The notes: generated from the sequence alone by a model not told the origin. 64,000 nt of DNA from Lachnospiraceae bacterium (GCA_021202335.1 JAJQDE010000024.1:119316-183315), one strand, 5' to 3'. Positions 35,697-44,664 are shown, counted from the first letter of the stretch. A program made the numbers and translations.

Positions 35697-37352
35697 ATGG
35701 CAATGCGAGTAACGACAAAAATGATGCAGAATACGGCGATGCGCAACCTTAATACGAGCAAGGACCGTATTGCAACGCTCACGAACCAGCTTTCAACCGG
35801 CAAGAAAATCACGCGCGCGTCGGACGACCCCGTGGTTGCGCTTCGTTCATTGAAGCTGAATATGTCGCTTGATAAGATAGACCAGTATTACGAAAACAAT
35901 TCCAACGATGCTCAGACATGGCTGGATCTGACTGAGTCCGCGATTGATACCGTGGCTGAGATTTTGGGCGGATCCTCCGGAATGAAGGTTTTGATAAATC
36001 AGGCTGCAAACTCCTACAATGAGGATACTGATATTTCCGCGATAGTGTCGCAGCTTATAGAGCTTGCCGAGGAGATTTACACGGTAGGGAACGCCGACAA
36101 CGCGGGCAGATATCTGTTTACGGGCTACCGCACCGATATCGCGCTGACCTTTACCGAGGATACGGAGCAGACCTATAAAATCACGGAGCAGCTTACAAAT
36201 CTTGACATGGATACGACCACCTATGTCGCGGTCGGCTGCCTGATGGATTTAAATGAAGGAAACTTTAATTCGGATGACATGGACACGACGGAGTTTGATG
36301 TTACCACCAATGAAATCTACCGTTTCCGCCTTGCCTATGACACTACGGATACCGTGCAGGAGCAGACCGACGATGACGGTAATGTCCTGACGGATGATTA
36401 CGGCAACACGCTTTATGAGCCTGACGTCGTATTTGAGTTTGGTGATTTTTCCACTGACGGAGGCACGACCATATACAGCATCAACAAGGTGTACGATGAG
36501 GACGGAAATCAGATTTCGACCGACATACAGTATTTTGACAGCGCAACGGAGGAGGCGTACATGACCGTGGTAAACGACCCGGACGCGGTAGTCTATATCG
36601 CAAGCACGGGCGAGCTTCTGCTCGGGGCTAACGTGGCGCAGACCGTGTCGGAGCTTTCATCGGATACCGAGGTGCGCATAAGCTATGAAAAGACGAACTG
36701 GGACGAGGGCGATTTAAACCCCGTGCACTATTTCTACTGCGAAACGCAGCACGCAACCCAGGATCGCACGCTGGTGTACAATGAAAGCTTTCTGACAGAC
36801 ACATCTGCAAGCGGAAAGCAGATTATTGAGTACGACGTCGGGAACAATCAGACAATCCGTGTAAACACCACTGCGGACGAGGTCTACACGCACGACATCG
36901 GCAGGGACATAGAGGAGCTTCAGACGATGGTTGAGCAGTGCCAGACCATCAAGGACAATAAGGAAACAATACAGGCTATGATAGACTCCGGCGAGTACAC
37001 GGGCGATGATTTGGAAACGCTTACGCTTCAGCTTGAGGCGCTCGAGAAAGCGGAAACCTATTATACCGACAAGATAGAAAACTATCTGGAGGAGCTTTTG
37101 GATCTGTTTGACGGATATATCGAGCAGACAAATGCGGCAAGCACAAGCTGCGGCACAAGGAGCGCGCGTCTGGAGCTTATCCAAAGCCGTTTGAGCGCGC
37201 AGCAGGCAAGCTATGAGGAGCTTGTCAGCGAGAACGAGGACGCCGACTATTCCGAGCTTGCGGTGCAGCTTGCAAGCGTGCAGACAACCTACGACGCGGC
37301 GCTTTCGGCCATCAGCTATGTGTTAAAGACCTCTTTGCTGGATTATATCTGA
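35697..37352 (+). CDS. flgL: Hook-associated protein FlgL
   Basis: This is the second junction protein, 551 residues, longer than most (about 300) because of an inserted acidic beta-rich middle region (roughly 180-400). The N-terminus A-M-R-V-T-T-K-M-M-Q-N-T-A-M-R-N-L and L-S-T-G-K-K-I-T-R-A-S-D-D-P-V is flagellin/FlgL-like. The C-terminal R-L-E-L-I-Q-S-R-L...Y-D-A-A-L-S-A-I-S-Y-V-L coiled coil completes the D0-like core. GGAGGG precedes the start. It is followed by fliW and csrA. Confidence 0.9.
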   Translation: MAMRVTTKMMQNTAMRNLNTSKDRIATLTNQLSTGKKITRASDDPVVALRSLKLNMSLDKIDQYYENNSNDAQTWLDLTESAIDTVAEILGGSSGMKVLINQAANSYNEDTDISAIVSQLIELAEEIYTVGNADNAGRYLFTGYRTDIALTFTEDTEQTYKITEQLTNLDMDTTTYVAVGCLMDLNEGNFNSDDMDTTEFDVTTNEIYRFRLAYDTTDTVQEQTDDDGNVLTDDYGNTLYEPDVVFEFGDFSTDGGTTIYSINKVYDEDGNQISTDIQYFDSATEEAYMTVVNDPDAVVYIASTGELLLGANVAQTVSELSSDTEVRISYEKTNWDEGDLNPVHYFYCETQHATQDRTLVYNESFLTDTSASGKQIIEYDVGNNQTIRVNTTADEVYTHDIGRDIEELQTMVEQCQTIKDNKETIQAMIDSGEYTGDDLETLTLQLEALEKAETYYTDKIENYLEELLDLFDGYIEQTNAASTSCGTRSARLELIQSRLSAQQASYEELVSENEDADYSELAVQLASVQTTYDAALSAISYVLKTSLLDYI

Positions 37353-37391
37353 TAATATCAATGTGCGCTGCGGCGGAAATGGAGAGGGATT

Positions 37392-37856
37392 ATGGTACAG
37401 GTAAACACGAAGGCATTCGGAGAAATTGCCATAGAGGACGACAAGATTATCAACTTTGAGCAGGGAATTTTGGGATTCCCGGATCTGAAACGCTTTACTC
37501 TGATTTATGATATTGAAAAGGGAGTTCATTCCGGCATTAAATGGCTGCAGTCCCTGGACGAACCGGGCTTTGCGATGCCTGTCTTAGAGCCGGGGCTTGT
37601 AATCGAAGAATATGCGCCGGTGTTTGACAGGGAGCTTTTGGAGCCGCTTTCGGAAAAGCCGGAGGAGGAGGAGCTGCTGATGCTGGTGACAGTCACTGTC
37701 CCGAAGGATATCACGGCGATGACGGTAAACCTGAAAGCGCCCATTATTGTCAGCATGGTGACACACAAGGCAGTGCAGGTTATAACGGAGAGTGAAGAGT
37801 ATGGCATAAAATATGCGATATACGACAAGCTTAAGGCCCGGAAGGCAGGTGAATGA
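37392..37856 (+). CDS. fliW: Flagellar assembly factor FliW
   Basis: The 154-residue protein binds free flagellin and, when released, binds CsrA, so that flagellin translation follows secretion. Family marks are the opening F-G-E-I-A-I-E-D-D-K-I-I-N-F-E-Q-G-I-L-G-F, then F-T-L-I-Y-D, and the C-terminal L-K-A-P-I-I segment. Its stop codon is one base before the csrA start region, so the two antagonists are coupled. Confidence 0.94.
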   Translation: MVQVNTKAFGEIAIEDDKIINFEQGILGFPDLKRFTLIYDIEKGVHSGIKWLQSLDEPGFAMPVLEPGLVIEEYAPVFDRELLEPLSEKPEEEELLMLVTVTVPKDITAMTVNLKAPIIVSMVTHKAVQVITESEEYGIKYAIYDKLKARKAGE

Positions 37857-37857
37857 T

Positions 37858-38085
37858 ATGCTGGCACTATCGAGGAAAAAAGGCGAGGCATTGATGATTA
37901 ACAACGACATAGAGATAACAGTGCTTGACATCAAGGGAGAGCAGGTCAAAATCGGCATAGCGGCTCCCAAGCAGGTGCCGGTATACCGCAAGGAGGTCTA
38001 TGTGCAGATACAGGAGGCTAACAAGGAGGCGGCAGGAAATACGGCGGCGTTTGAAAGCCTTAAGGATTTGCTGGGCGGTGAATAG
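37858..38085 (+). CDS. csrA: Carbon storage regulator CsrA
   Basis: This is a 75-residue RNA-binding translational repressor dimer. M-L-A-L-S-R-K-K-G-E-A at the start and V-Y-R-K-E-V-Y carry the residues used to bind GGA motifs. ATG 37858 follows AGGTGA. A longer upstream start would overlap fliW and is not conserved. The likely main target is the flagellin leader 5 kb downstream (see 43073-43117). Confidence 0.95.
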   Translation: MLALSRKKGEALMINNDIEITVLDIKGEQVKIGIAAPKQVPVYRKEVYVQIQEANKEAAGNTAAFESLKDLLGGE

Positions 38086-38115
38086 GAAAAACTGCCCGGA
38101 AAATAAAAATGCGAT

Positions 38116-38148
38116 AAAAAATGTTTATAGCGTCTATAAACATTTTTT
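38116..38148 (+). terminator. Intrinsic terminator after csrA
   Basis: AAAAAATGTTTATAG and CTATAAACATTTTTT form a perfect 15-pair stem around CGT, with its own T-rich 3' arm as tail. Confidence 0.85.
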
Positions 38149-38164
38149 GTTTATAAACCGATAT
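38137..38164 (+). promoter_or_regulatory. Possible sigma-28 promoter of flaG-fliD-fliS
   Basis: TAAA (38137-38140), 16 bases, then ACCGATAT (38157-38164) resembles the other sigma-28-type sites with one extra spacer base. It overlaps the 3' arm of the csrA terminator. Confidence 0.5.
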
Positions 38165-38221
38165 AAGCTATAACTGAACTTGAAAATATGCATGTAAAAG
38201 ATAACATGGAGGTGAGGAAAC

Positions 38222-38734
38222 ATGTATATAGATTCATTGAACAGTCCGGTGCAGGCGGCAGTAACGGCAGGCGCATCTTCCACGGCGCAGGTTGCTACGG
38301 CAAGACCTGTTTCACAGACTGATACGGACAGCACGGTACGCGCTCAATCCACGGACGGAGAAGGCACACAGGCATCGGCGGCAGCTAAAACCGCGCCGCA
38401 GTCATCGTCACAGACGCAGCAGACGGACGCTTCGGCGGAAATGGCGCCGACCACGATAGCTCAGGCTGACACGCAGACGGCTGACACGCGCACTCCCGAG
38501 GAGAGGGCGAAAGCGGAGCAGGAAAAAATCAAGGACGCGGTTGAAAAAATGAAAGCGCAGCTTCCCAATTCCGAGGTCAAATTCGGAATCCATGAGGAAA
38601 CAAACCGCGTGACCATCAAGATTTTGGATAAGGACACCGGCGAAGTGGTAAAGGAAGTCCCGCCTGAGAAAACTCTTGACGCGATAGCAAAGTGCATGGA
38701 GCTTGCGGGAATGTTTATGGACGAGGCATTGTAG
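38222..38734 (+). CDS. flaG: FlaG family flagellar protein
   Basis: The 170-residue protein has a disordered Ala/Thr/Gln-rich first half and the conserved FlaG domain in the second half (about 100-165): V-K-F-G-I-H-E-E-T-N-R-V-T-I-K-I-L-D-K-D-T-G-E-V and E-V-P-P-E-K. FlaG is linked to filament length control in other bacteria. The start follows GGAGGTGAGG. fliD follows by 37 bases. Confidence 0.9.
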   Translation: MYIDSLNSPVQAAVTAGASSTAQVATARPVSQTDTDSTVRAQSTDGEGTQASAAAKTAPQSSSQTQQTDASAEMAPTTIAQADTQTADTRTPEERAKAEQEKIKDAVEKMKAQLPNSEVKFGIHEETNRVTIKILDKDTGEVVKEVPPEKTLDAIAKCMELAGMFMDEAL

Positions 38735-38771
38735 CCGGTAAATTGATTTAAGAAAGGAACAGGTGCGAAAT

Positions 38772-40325
38772 ATGTCAGACAGATTAAGAATAACCGGTAT
38801 GTATTCGGGCTTTGATACCGAGAGCATAGTAGAGCAGCTTGTGGCGGCAAAGCAGACAAAGGTTGACGACCTCAAGGCGGAGCAGACTAAGCTCGGCTGG
38901 AAGCAGGAGATATGGGAGGATTTGAACTCACAGATTTACAGCCTGTACAGCTCAACGCTTTCAAGACTGCGTTTGAGCAGCGCATATACAGGCAAGACGA
39001 CCACCGTATCTGATACGACAAAGGCGACGGTTACGGCGGACAGTACCGTTGTAAACGGCACGCAGACCTTGCAGATTAATCAGCTCGCAAAGGCACAGTA
39101 TTGGACAGGGTCAAGCATTTCCAAAACGACGACGACGCAGGACAGCTCAGGAAATGATGTGACGACGACAACAACATATTCATCATCGAGCAATCTCTCA
39201 GCAATAGACAGCACTGCTTTGGCAGAGGGCACAACCTTTAAGGTTACGACGGGCGATGGCACGGAAACGGAAATTGAGATAACCAAGGACATGACAATCA
39301 GCGATTTGGTGTCTGCTTTAAAGGACGCCGGCTTGAACGCAAGCTTTGATGAAACGAACCAAAGATTCTTCATCAGCTCGACCGAATCAGGTGAGGAAAA
39401 TTCGTTCACGATAACGGCGACTGACGCTGACGGAAATGCAACGACTGACGCTCTTTCGGCTTTGGGCTTGGGCGATGATATGTCAGTGGTTGAAGCGTGT
39501 GATGCGGAAATTACTCTTAACGGCGCGACCTTTACGTCAAGCTCGAACACATTCTCGATTAACGGGCTTACGATTAACGCGCTCAGCACTACCTCCGATG
39601 ACGAGGAGCTTACGATTGTCACGGCAACTGATGTGGACGGCATTTATGACACGATTAAGGATTTCCTTTCGGAATATAACGATTTGATAAATAAGATTTA
39701 CGCGCTTTATAACGCTGATTCCGCAAGGGATTATGAGGTTTTGACGGACGATGAAAAGGACGCGATGACCGACGATGAGATTGAAACCTGGGAGCAGACA
39801 ATCAAGGATTCACTCTTGAGGAACGATACGACCTTAAACTCTGTATTTACCACGCTCACAAGCACGATGATGTCGGGATATAGTGTAAACGGCACGACCA
39901 TGTATCTTTCCGACTTCGGTATCAGCACGCTCGGCTATTTCAGCGCGGAGGACGACGAGCGTTATGCATACCACATCGACGGCGATGAGGACGACGATGA
40001 TACCTGCGATGAGGACGATTTGCTCAGGACGGCTATTACGAACGACCCCGAAACGGTGTCGGAGTTCTTCTCGAGCCTCTGCAAGAGCATGTATGAGTCG
40101 CTTTACAGCCTGATGGGCAGGACGGATTACAGCAGTATCTACAAGGTATATAACGACAAGAAGCTGGACGACGACTATGACGACTACACCGACAAGATTG
40201 AGGAAGCCGAGGATGAGCTGAGCGAGTACGAGGATTACTGGTACGATAAGTTTTCAGCGATGGAAACGGCGCTCTCGAAGCTCTCAAGCGCGTCAAGCGT
40301 TGTGTCAAGCATGCTCGGAAGCTGA
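38772..40325 (+). CDS. fliD: Flagellar filament capping protein FliD
   Basis: The 517-residue protein forms the cap under which flagellin folds. The N-terminus R-I-T-G-M-Y-S-G-F-D-T-E-S-I-V-E-Q-L and the G-W-K-Q-E-I-W-E-D-L-N-S segment are FliD hallmarks, and F-L-S-E-Y-N-D-L-I-N-K-I and the C-terminal W-Y-D-K-F-S-A-M-E-T-A-L helix complete it. I use ATG 38772, not the GTG at 38763, because AGGTG then has normal spacing. Thr/Ser-rich stretches in the middle are surface-exposed in the family. Confidence 0.93.
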   Translation: MSDRLRITGMYSGFDTESIVEQLVAAKQTKVDDLKAEQTKLGWKQEIWEDLNSQIYSLYSSTLSRLRLSSAYTGKTTTVSDTTKATVTADSTVVNGTQTLQINQLAKAQYWTGSSISKTTTTQDSSGNDVTTTTTYSSSSNLSAIDSTALAEGTTFKVTTGDGTETEIEITKDMTISDLVSALKDAGLNASFDETNQRFFISSTESGEENSFTITATDADGNATTDALSALGLGDDMSVVEACDAEITLNGATFTSSSNTFSINGLTINALSTTSDDEELTIVTATDVDGIYDTIKDFLSEYNDLINKIYALYNADSARDYEVLTDDEKDAMTDDEIETWEQTIKDSLLRNDTTLNSVFTTLTSTMMSGYSVNGTTMYLSDFGISTLGYFSAEDDERYAYHIDGDEDDDDTCDEDDLLRTAITNDPETVSEFFSSLCKSMYESLYSLMGRTDYSSIYKVYNDKKLDDDYDDYTDKIEEAEDELSEYEDYWYDKFSAMETALSKLSSASSVVSSMLGS

Positions 40326-40386
40326 CGGGCTGATTTAAGCTATGTCCTTTTAAGAAACGGATTTCAGATAAGAGAGGAAACAGTCA

Positions 40387-40821
40387 ATGCTTAAACAAAA
40401 CGGATATGCGCAGTATCAAAATTCAAAAATAATGACAGCCTCGCCCGCGGAGCTGACTCTTATGCTCTATGACGGTGCGATAAAGTTTGGCAACATAGCG
40501 ATAGCGGCGATGAATGAGAAAGACCCTGCCAAGGCGCATGAGTATATAGTAAAGGTGGAGAGTATCATCCAAAATTTCAGGCTGACGCTCGACAAAAAAT
40601 ATCCCGTGTGGCAGGAGTTCGAGAACATATACACCTATCTGCTGCGGCGCTGTCATGAATGTAATGTGGCAAAGGATCCTGAGATAATGGAGGAAATATT
40701 GACGCATCTGCGCTCAATGCGCGACAACTGGAAGGAAGTAATGAAGGCTGCCGTGGCTGACACATCGAATCCTGCGGCGCAGTCGCGCGTGGTGTCAAAA
40801 CGCAGCGGCAACAGGGCATAA
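40387..40821 (+). CDS. fliS: Flagellin chaperone FliS
   Basis: This small four-helix chaperone prevents early polymerisation of flagellin in the cytosol. The 144 residues include the family pattern Y-A-Q-Y-Q-N-S-K-I-M-T-A-S-P-A-E-L-T-L-M and L-Y-D-G-A-I-K-F. The C-terminal extension after about 125 is basic and not conserved. GAGAGGA precedes the start. Confidence 0.94.
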   Translation: MLKQNGYAQYQNSKIMTASPAELTLMLYDGAIKFGNIAIAAMNEKDPAKAHEYIVKVESIIQNFRLTLDKKYPVWQEFENIYTYLLRRCHECNVAKDPEIMEEILTHLRSMRDNWKEVMKAAVADTSNPAAQSRVVSKRSGNRA

Positions 40822-40861
40822 ATAAAACATAAAAGCATATGCTTTATGTTTGGAGGGATTT

Positions 40862-41338
40862 ATGACAGAGGATTATTTGCAGATTATGATAGAAAGCCTT
40901 GAAAAAAAGACAGATGTGCTCGACAGGGCGCTTGAGCTTGACAAAAGACAGCTTGCGATTGCGATGGCACAGCCCTTCGATAATGACGCCTATAACAGGA
41001 GCATGGAGGAAAAGGGGGAGCTGATTGACGAGCTGAACAGGCTTGACGACGGCTTTACCGGCACCTACGAGCTAGTGCGCGACAGCGTGCGGGCAAACCC
41101 CAAGGCATATGCGGCGCAGATAGAGAAAATGCAGACGCTTATCCGCATGACAATCGATAAGGGAGTTGCCATCGAGGCGCAGGAAAAGCGCGGAAAGCAG
41201 GCAATGGAGTCCGTTGTCGGCTCAAGGCGCAGGGAGCTGAAGGAAAAAAAGCGCAGCAGCGTGGTTGCGCGCCAATATTATAAAGCGATGAGCAAGATAA
41301 ACACTGTTGACCCGCAGCTCATGGATAAGAGGAAATAG
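40862..41338 (+). CDS. FliT/FlgN-like flagellar chaperone
   Basis: The 158-residue, almost wholly helical protein contains an E-K-G-E-L-I-D-E-L-N-R-L-D-D-G-F motif that resembles FlgN/FliT chaperones. It lies 40 bases after fliS, the usual place of FliT in Firmicutes, so it may serve FliD. ATG 40862 (GGAGGG just before) is preferred over an in-frame TTG at 40850. The basic Arg/Lys-rich C-terminal part is unusual. The exact client is not decided by sequence. Confidence 0.7.
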   Translation: MTEDYLQIMIESLEKKTDVLDRALELDKRQLAIAMAQPFDNDAYNRSMEEKGELIDELNRLDDGFTGTYELVRDSVRANPKAYAAQIEKMQTLIRMTIDKGVAIEAQEKRGKQAMESVVGSRRRELKEKKRSSVVARQYYKAMSKINTVDPQLMDKRK

Positions 41339-41345
41339 CATGAAA

Positions 41346-41428
41346 AGATTTTCTAAGGCAGCAAAATACGCTGCCTTAGAAAATCTAAGCTTCATGCTTC
41401 AGGCTTGCGCGCAGCGCAAACCTGAAAG
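41346..41428 (+). repeat. Double-hairpin element, copy 2 (before the glycosyltransferase)
   Basis: Hairpin A is a perfect 17-pair stem (41346-41362 with 41370-41386) sharing AGATTTTCTAAGGC with copy 1. Hairpin B (41397-41428) pairs CTTCAGG-x-TTGCGC with GCGCAA-x-CCTGAAAG. It lies eight bases after the FliT-like stop codon. Confidence 0.8.
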
Positions 41429-41458
41429 TAACTTGTAAGGATAGGAGAAAAATATTAA

Positions 41459-42541
41459 ATGTCAAAGTTGCCGATTTCTGTATGTATAATAGCAAAAAAC
41501 GAGGAAAAATATATAGAGGGCTGTTTGCAGCACTTAAAGCCGTTCGGGTTTGAGATAGTCGTGACCGATACCGGCTCGACCGACCGCACAAAGGAGATAG
41601 CGGCGCAGTATGCGGATAAGGTTCTCGATTTTGAGTGGATAGACGACTTCTCAGCGGCGAGGAATTTCTGCGCCCAACATGCCGAGAACAACTGGATTCT
41701 CGCGCTTGACTGCGATGAGTACATGAACACCTTTAATTATCAGGAGATACGCCGGCTGTCGCAGAAATTTCCGCGTTCGGTCGGACGTTTTCAGTTAAAA
41801 AACATTGTCAAGGGACCGGACGGGATTCAGCGTTATTCTGTAGATGATGTAGTGAGATTTTATAATAAAAAACGATTTGAATGGGGATGCCCTATTCATG
41901 AGCAGTTGTTTGACCTCAGCAATCCGAACAGGTCTTTGGATGCGGATGTAAAATACACCTTTTTTGATATGCCGATGGAGGTGGTTCACCACGGGTATGA
42001 TATTTCGGGTGAGGAAATGATTCAGAAGCAGCTCCGTAACCTTCAGCTATTAGGAAAGCAGCTTGAGCGCAATCAAAGAGACCCCTACACATGGTTTCAG
42101 ATAGGGCAGTCGCAGTTTGTGCTCCAGCGTTACGACAAGGCGGCGGAGGCTTATGAGATTTCTCTGCAGTTGAATGACGACCCTAAAAAATACTTTGTGG
42201 AAATTCTTGTGGAATCATTGAGCAAGGCGTACCTGAATTTGGACAGACCGCAGGATGCGGTGAATATCCTGCAAAAATATGCGGATAGGTACAAGACGGC
42301 AAAGTATGTGTTTGCGCAGGCGTGCGCGTATCAGGAAAATAATCAGGCGCTGCAGGCTCTTATGAGCTACATAAAGGCAACCTCGATGAATGACAGGGAA
42401 ACGCTCGGCGAGGGTCTTTTCACCTGCTATAATAACATAATCGCCATTTATACAATGATGGGCGAGCATGAGATGGCAAAGATGTATATGGGTCTGTACG
42501 AAAAGAGCAAGGCGGAAAGAGAGCGCGTGCTGAGTTCGTGA
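41459..42541 (+). CDS. Family 2 glycosyltransferase with C-terminal TPR repeats
   Basis: The 360-residue cytosolic protein has the GT-A opening I-S-V-C-I-I-A-K-N-E-E-K-Y-I-E-G-C-L, the nucleotide-binding D-T-G-S-T-D, and the D-x-D-like metal motif in A-L-D-C-D-E-Y-M. Residues about 190-350 are helical TPR-like repeats. Its place between filament chaperones and flagellin suggests modification of flagellin, as seen with similarly placed transferases in Clostridium and Campylobacter, but the donor and acceptor are unknown. The gene at 48234 is a paralog. Confidence 0.85.
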   Translation: MSKLPISVCIIAKNEEKYIEGCLQHLKPFGFEIVVTDTGSTDRTKEIAAQYADKVLDFEWIDDFSAARNFCAQHAENNWILALDCDEYMNTFNYQEIRRLSQKFPRSVGRFQLKNIVKGPDGIQRYSVDDVVRFYNKKRFEWGCPIHEQLFDLSNPNRSLDADVKYTFFDMPMEVVHHGYDISGEEMIQKQLRNLQLLGKQLERNQRDPYTWFQIGQSQFVLQRYDKAAEAYEISLQLNDDPKKYFVEILVESLSKAYLNLDRPQDAVNILQKYADRYKTAKYVFAQACAYQENNQALQALMSYIKATSMNDRETLGEGLFTCYNNIIAIYTMMGEHEMAKMYMGLYEKSKAERERVLSS

Positions 42542-42562
42542 TATTATTTTTATGAGTACATA

Positions 42563-42591
42563 TTGAAAAAAAATTCCGGGTATGCTATAAT
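42563..42591 (+). promoter_or_regulatory. Strong sigma-A-type promoter far upstream of flagellin
   Basis: TTGAAA, a 17-base spacer with a TG-n extension and consensus TATAAT. Transcription would start near 42598 and run through a nine-pair stem (42639-42647 with 42662-42670) into the flagellin leader. The region 42542-43124 contains no convincing gene. Confidence 0.7.
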
Positions 42592-42745
42592 GCCGATAGG
42601 CTAAAAAGATATAAATGTGGCAAAATGGACGTCAAAATGAAAACCTCGGTGGTGGGACACAGAGGTTTTCCGTTCCCAATTTTGGACACGGGAGGGCTTA
42701 TCCCCGCAGGCTGGAAAAGTTTTTTAAAAAATTTAAAATCAGCTA

Positions 42746-42772
42746 TAAAGTATTTAAATTAACGTCCGATAT
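42746..42772 (+). promoter_or_regulatory. Sigma-28 promoter of flagellin
   Basis: TAAA (42746-42749), 15 bases and TCCGATAT (42765-42772) match TAAA-N15-GCCGATAA at ten of twelve positions, with the same spacing as the flgM promoter. The leader would be about 345 bases. Confidence 0.7.
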
Positions 42773-42815
42773 AAAATATAACAAAACAAAAGTAATACAA
42801 ATCCTAAGTTAATAA

Positions 42816-43060
42816 CTGTTTTGACCGTGTGGGGACTGGGCGCGCCACCCCAAATCGGTCAGAACAGATATTATATGAGATACCAGGGTCGAAAAGTCAA
42901 GAATCGAATGCTTGCATTCGCATTCGTGAATTTGAGACCCGCCCAAACATGAGAAAGTAGTCATTTTTCGCAGAAAAATGTACGAATTTCGAATGTTTGC
43001 AGGATTTCGGGAGCGCAAAACGATAGTTTTGTGCGGAGAAATCCGAGGTATCGTTAAATA
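42816..43060 (+). other. Strongly structured part of the flagellin leader
   Basis: The segment contains successive stems. First, 42816-42827 with 42856-42867 (12 pairs, one wobble) enclosing TGGGG/CCCCA. Second, CGAATGC/GCATTCG (about 42903-42919) between GGGTC and GACCC. Third, CATTTTTC/GAAAAATG around GCA (about 42963-42981). Fourth, GGATTTC/GAAATCC enclosing a nine-pair GCGCAAAAC/GTTTTGTGC stem with a GATA loop (about 43002-43044). No known leader class is recognised. Confidence 0.65.
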
Positions 43061-43072
43061 AAAACTAAAAAT

Positions 43073-43117
43073 AGCAAGAAGCGGGAGAAAGGATTCTCTT
43101 GCTCAACCACAAGGAGG
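43073..43117 (+). promoter_or_regulatory. Predicted CsrA-binding hairpin plus ribosome binding site of flagellin
   Basis: GAGAA and TTCTC (43085-43098) hold AGGA in a four-base loop, with an outer stem AGCAA/TTGCT (43073-43077 with 43099-43103). GGA in a hairpin loop is the CsrA recognition feature. AAGGAGG (43111-43117), the ribosome binding site, is a second GGA site. This matches the two-site layout known for hag of Bacillus subtilis. Confidence 0.65.
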
Positions 43118-43124
43118 TATTAGT

Positions 43125-44624
43125 ATGGTAGTACAGCATAATTTAACAGCAATGAACTCCAACAGAATGTTGGGTCTCACACAGAACACATTATCAAGCT
43201 CTACAGAGAAGCTGTCTTCAGGTTATCAGATTAACCGTGCAGCAGATGATGCAGCAGGCTTAGCTATTTCAGAGAAGATGAGAAAGCAGATTCGCGGACT
43301 TACACAGGCATCTGACAACGCTGAAGATGGTATCAGCGCAGTGCAGACAGCAGAAGGTGCTTTGACGGAAGTTCATGACATGCTTCAGAGAATGAATGAG
43401 CTTGCAGTTCAGGCAGCTAACGGCACAAACTCTGAGGATGACCGTTCTTATATCCAGGACGAGATTGATCAGTTGACAGACGAGATTGACCGTGTTGCTG
43501 AAACAACAAAGTTCAACGAGATTTATCTCTTGAAGGGCGATACAACAAACACAGATGGCTATGGCTACAGCTACAGCTATAAGTCAGTTACCACAAATAC
43601 GGCTGCGACTGTTACGATGGTAGCTGCAAAGGATACAGCGACAGGTATATCTGCATCTGTTTCATTTGTAGCAGGTACATCATCTGCAGACCAGAATGAT
43701 TTGGCATCAGCTATCCAGAGCCAGGGCTTCACGATTACTACATCAACAGTATCAGGAAGCGTTGTTTATACACTCGATCTTAACGGCAGCGACGCAAACG
43801 CAAACTACACGATTTCTACCGTAACCGCGATGAACAGCTCAGCACAGGGCGTATTCCAGATTAAGAACTCAAGCGGCGTAGTTATCGCTACAGTAACGGT
43901 TTCAAGCGTGAATTCATCAGGTACTGAGATTACTTCTGCATCTGAGATTACATCAGGCAAGACGCAGGGTGTAACTGCATACTCTGCAACAGCAGCTTAC
44001 ACGGCTGGCGAGGTATACGCACTCTACGACGCGAACGGGAACAAGATTTCCGCTAACGCTCTTGATTCTTACTTCACTGCTGCAAGCAGCGTGGATGTAG
44101 GTTCTTCATCAACCGTATATGCGGTTTCAGGCATGAAGGTTTATGACGCGCTCGGCAAGGAGATGTCGGCGGTATCTGTCGCTAATAGCGCGATGGTTAC
44201 TGCATTGAGAGATCAGGTAGCTACATTGAAGCTCAGCCTTCAGGTAGGCGCTGACGGTACATCTAACAACAAGATTACAATCAACATCGACGCTATGACA
44301 TCTAAGGGCTTGGGCATCAACGGCTTAAGTGTGGCGACTGAGGATAGCGCGACAGAGTCTTTGCAGACTATTTCAGCTGCTATTAAGAAGGTTTCACAGC
44401 AGCGTTCAGCTCTCGGTGCTGCTCAGAACCGTTTGGAGCACACGATTAACAACTTGGATAACATCGTTGAGAATACGACATCTGCTGAGTCAGCTATCCG
44501 TGATACAGATATGGCTACAGAGATGGTTACATACTCTAACGCTAATATCCTTGCACAGGCAGGTCAGTCAATGCTTGCACAGGCTAACCAGTCTAACCAG
44601 GGTGTACTCTCACTCTTAGGCTAA
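43125..44624 (+). CDS. Flagellin
   Basis: This is the 499-residue filament subunit. The D0/D1 N-terminus ([31 protein letters not shown]) and C-terminus ([29 protein letters not shown]) are intact. The TLR5-contact segment [10 protein letters not shown] keeps its Arg and Glu. The central part (about 150-400) is Ser/Thr/Ala-rich, a likely surface for O-glycosylation. Codon use is noticeably biased to a few codons compared with neighbours, as expected for very high expression. Regulation appears to combine sigma-28 and CsrA/FliW. I leave the symbol blank because fliC and hag naming varies. Confidence 0.96.
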   Translation: MVVQHNLTAMNSNRMLGLTQNTLSSSTEKLSSGYQINRAADDAAGLAISEKMRKQIRGLTQASDNAEDGISAVQTAEGALTEVHDMLQRMNELAVQAANGTNSEDDRSYIQDEIDQLTDEIDRVAETTKFNEIYLLKGDTTNTDGYGYSYSYKSVTTNTAATVTMVAAKDTATGISASVSFVAGTSSADQNDLASAIQSQGFTITTSTVSGSVVYTLDLNGSDANANYTISTVTAMNSSAQGVFQIKNSSGVVIATVTVSSVNSSGTEITSASEITSGKTQGVTAYSATAAYTAGEVYALYDANGNKISANALDSYFTAASSVDVGSSSTVYAVSGMKVYDALGKEMSAVSVANSAMVTALRDQVATLKLSLQVGADGTSNNKITINIDAMTSKGLGINGLSVATEDSATESLQTISAAIKKVSQQRSALGAAQNRLEHTINNLDNIVENTTSAESAIRDTDMATEMVTYSNANILAQAGQSMLAQANQSNQGVLSLLG

Positions 44625-44628
44625 TTTA

Positions 44629-44654
44629 GCTGAAAAGAGCGTACTATCTAAAAG
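44629..44654 (+). repeat. 26-bp repeat after flagellin, copy 1
   Basis: GCTGAAAAGAGCGTACTATC and the following six bases match 46039-46064 with one difference (A to G). Copy 1 directly follows the flagellin stop. Copy 2 directly precedes the third toxin-antitoxin module. Confidence 0.8.
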
Positions 44655-44664
44655 CAAAACGCAA

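Noticed and set aside
42586..42600. GCCGATAG as a second sigma-28 -10 element
   Set aside because: No TAAA lies 14-16 bases upstream. The overlapping TTGAAA-N17-TATAAT explains the site better.
42615..42812. 65-residue ORF upstream of flagellin
   Set aside because: No ribosome binding site, composition follows the AT-rich leader, and the sigma-28-type promoter lies inside it.
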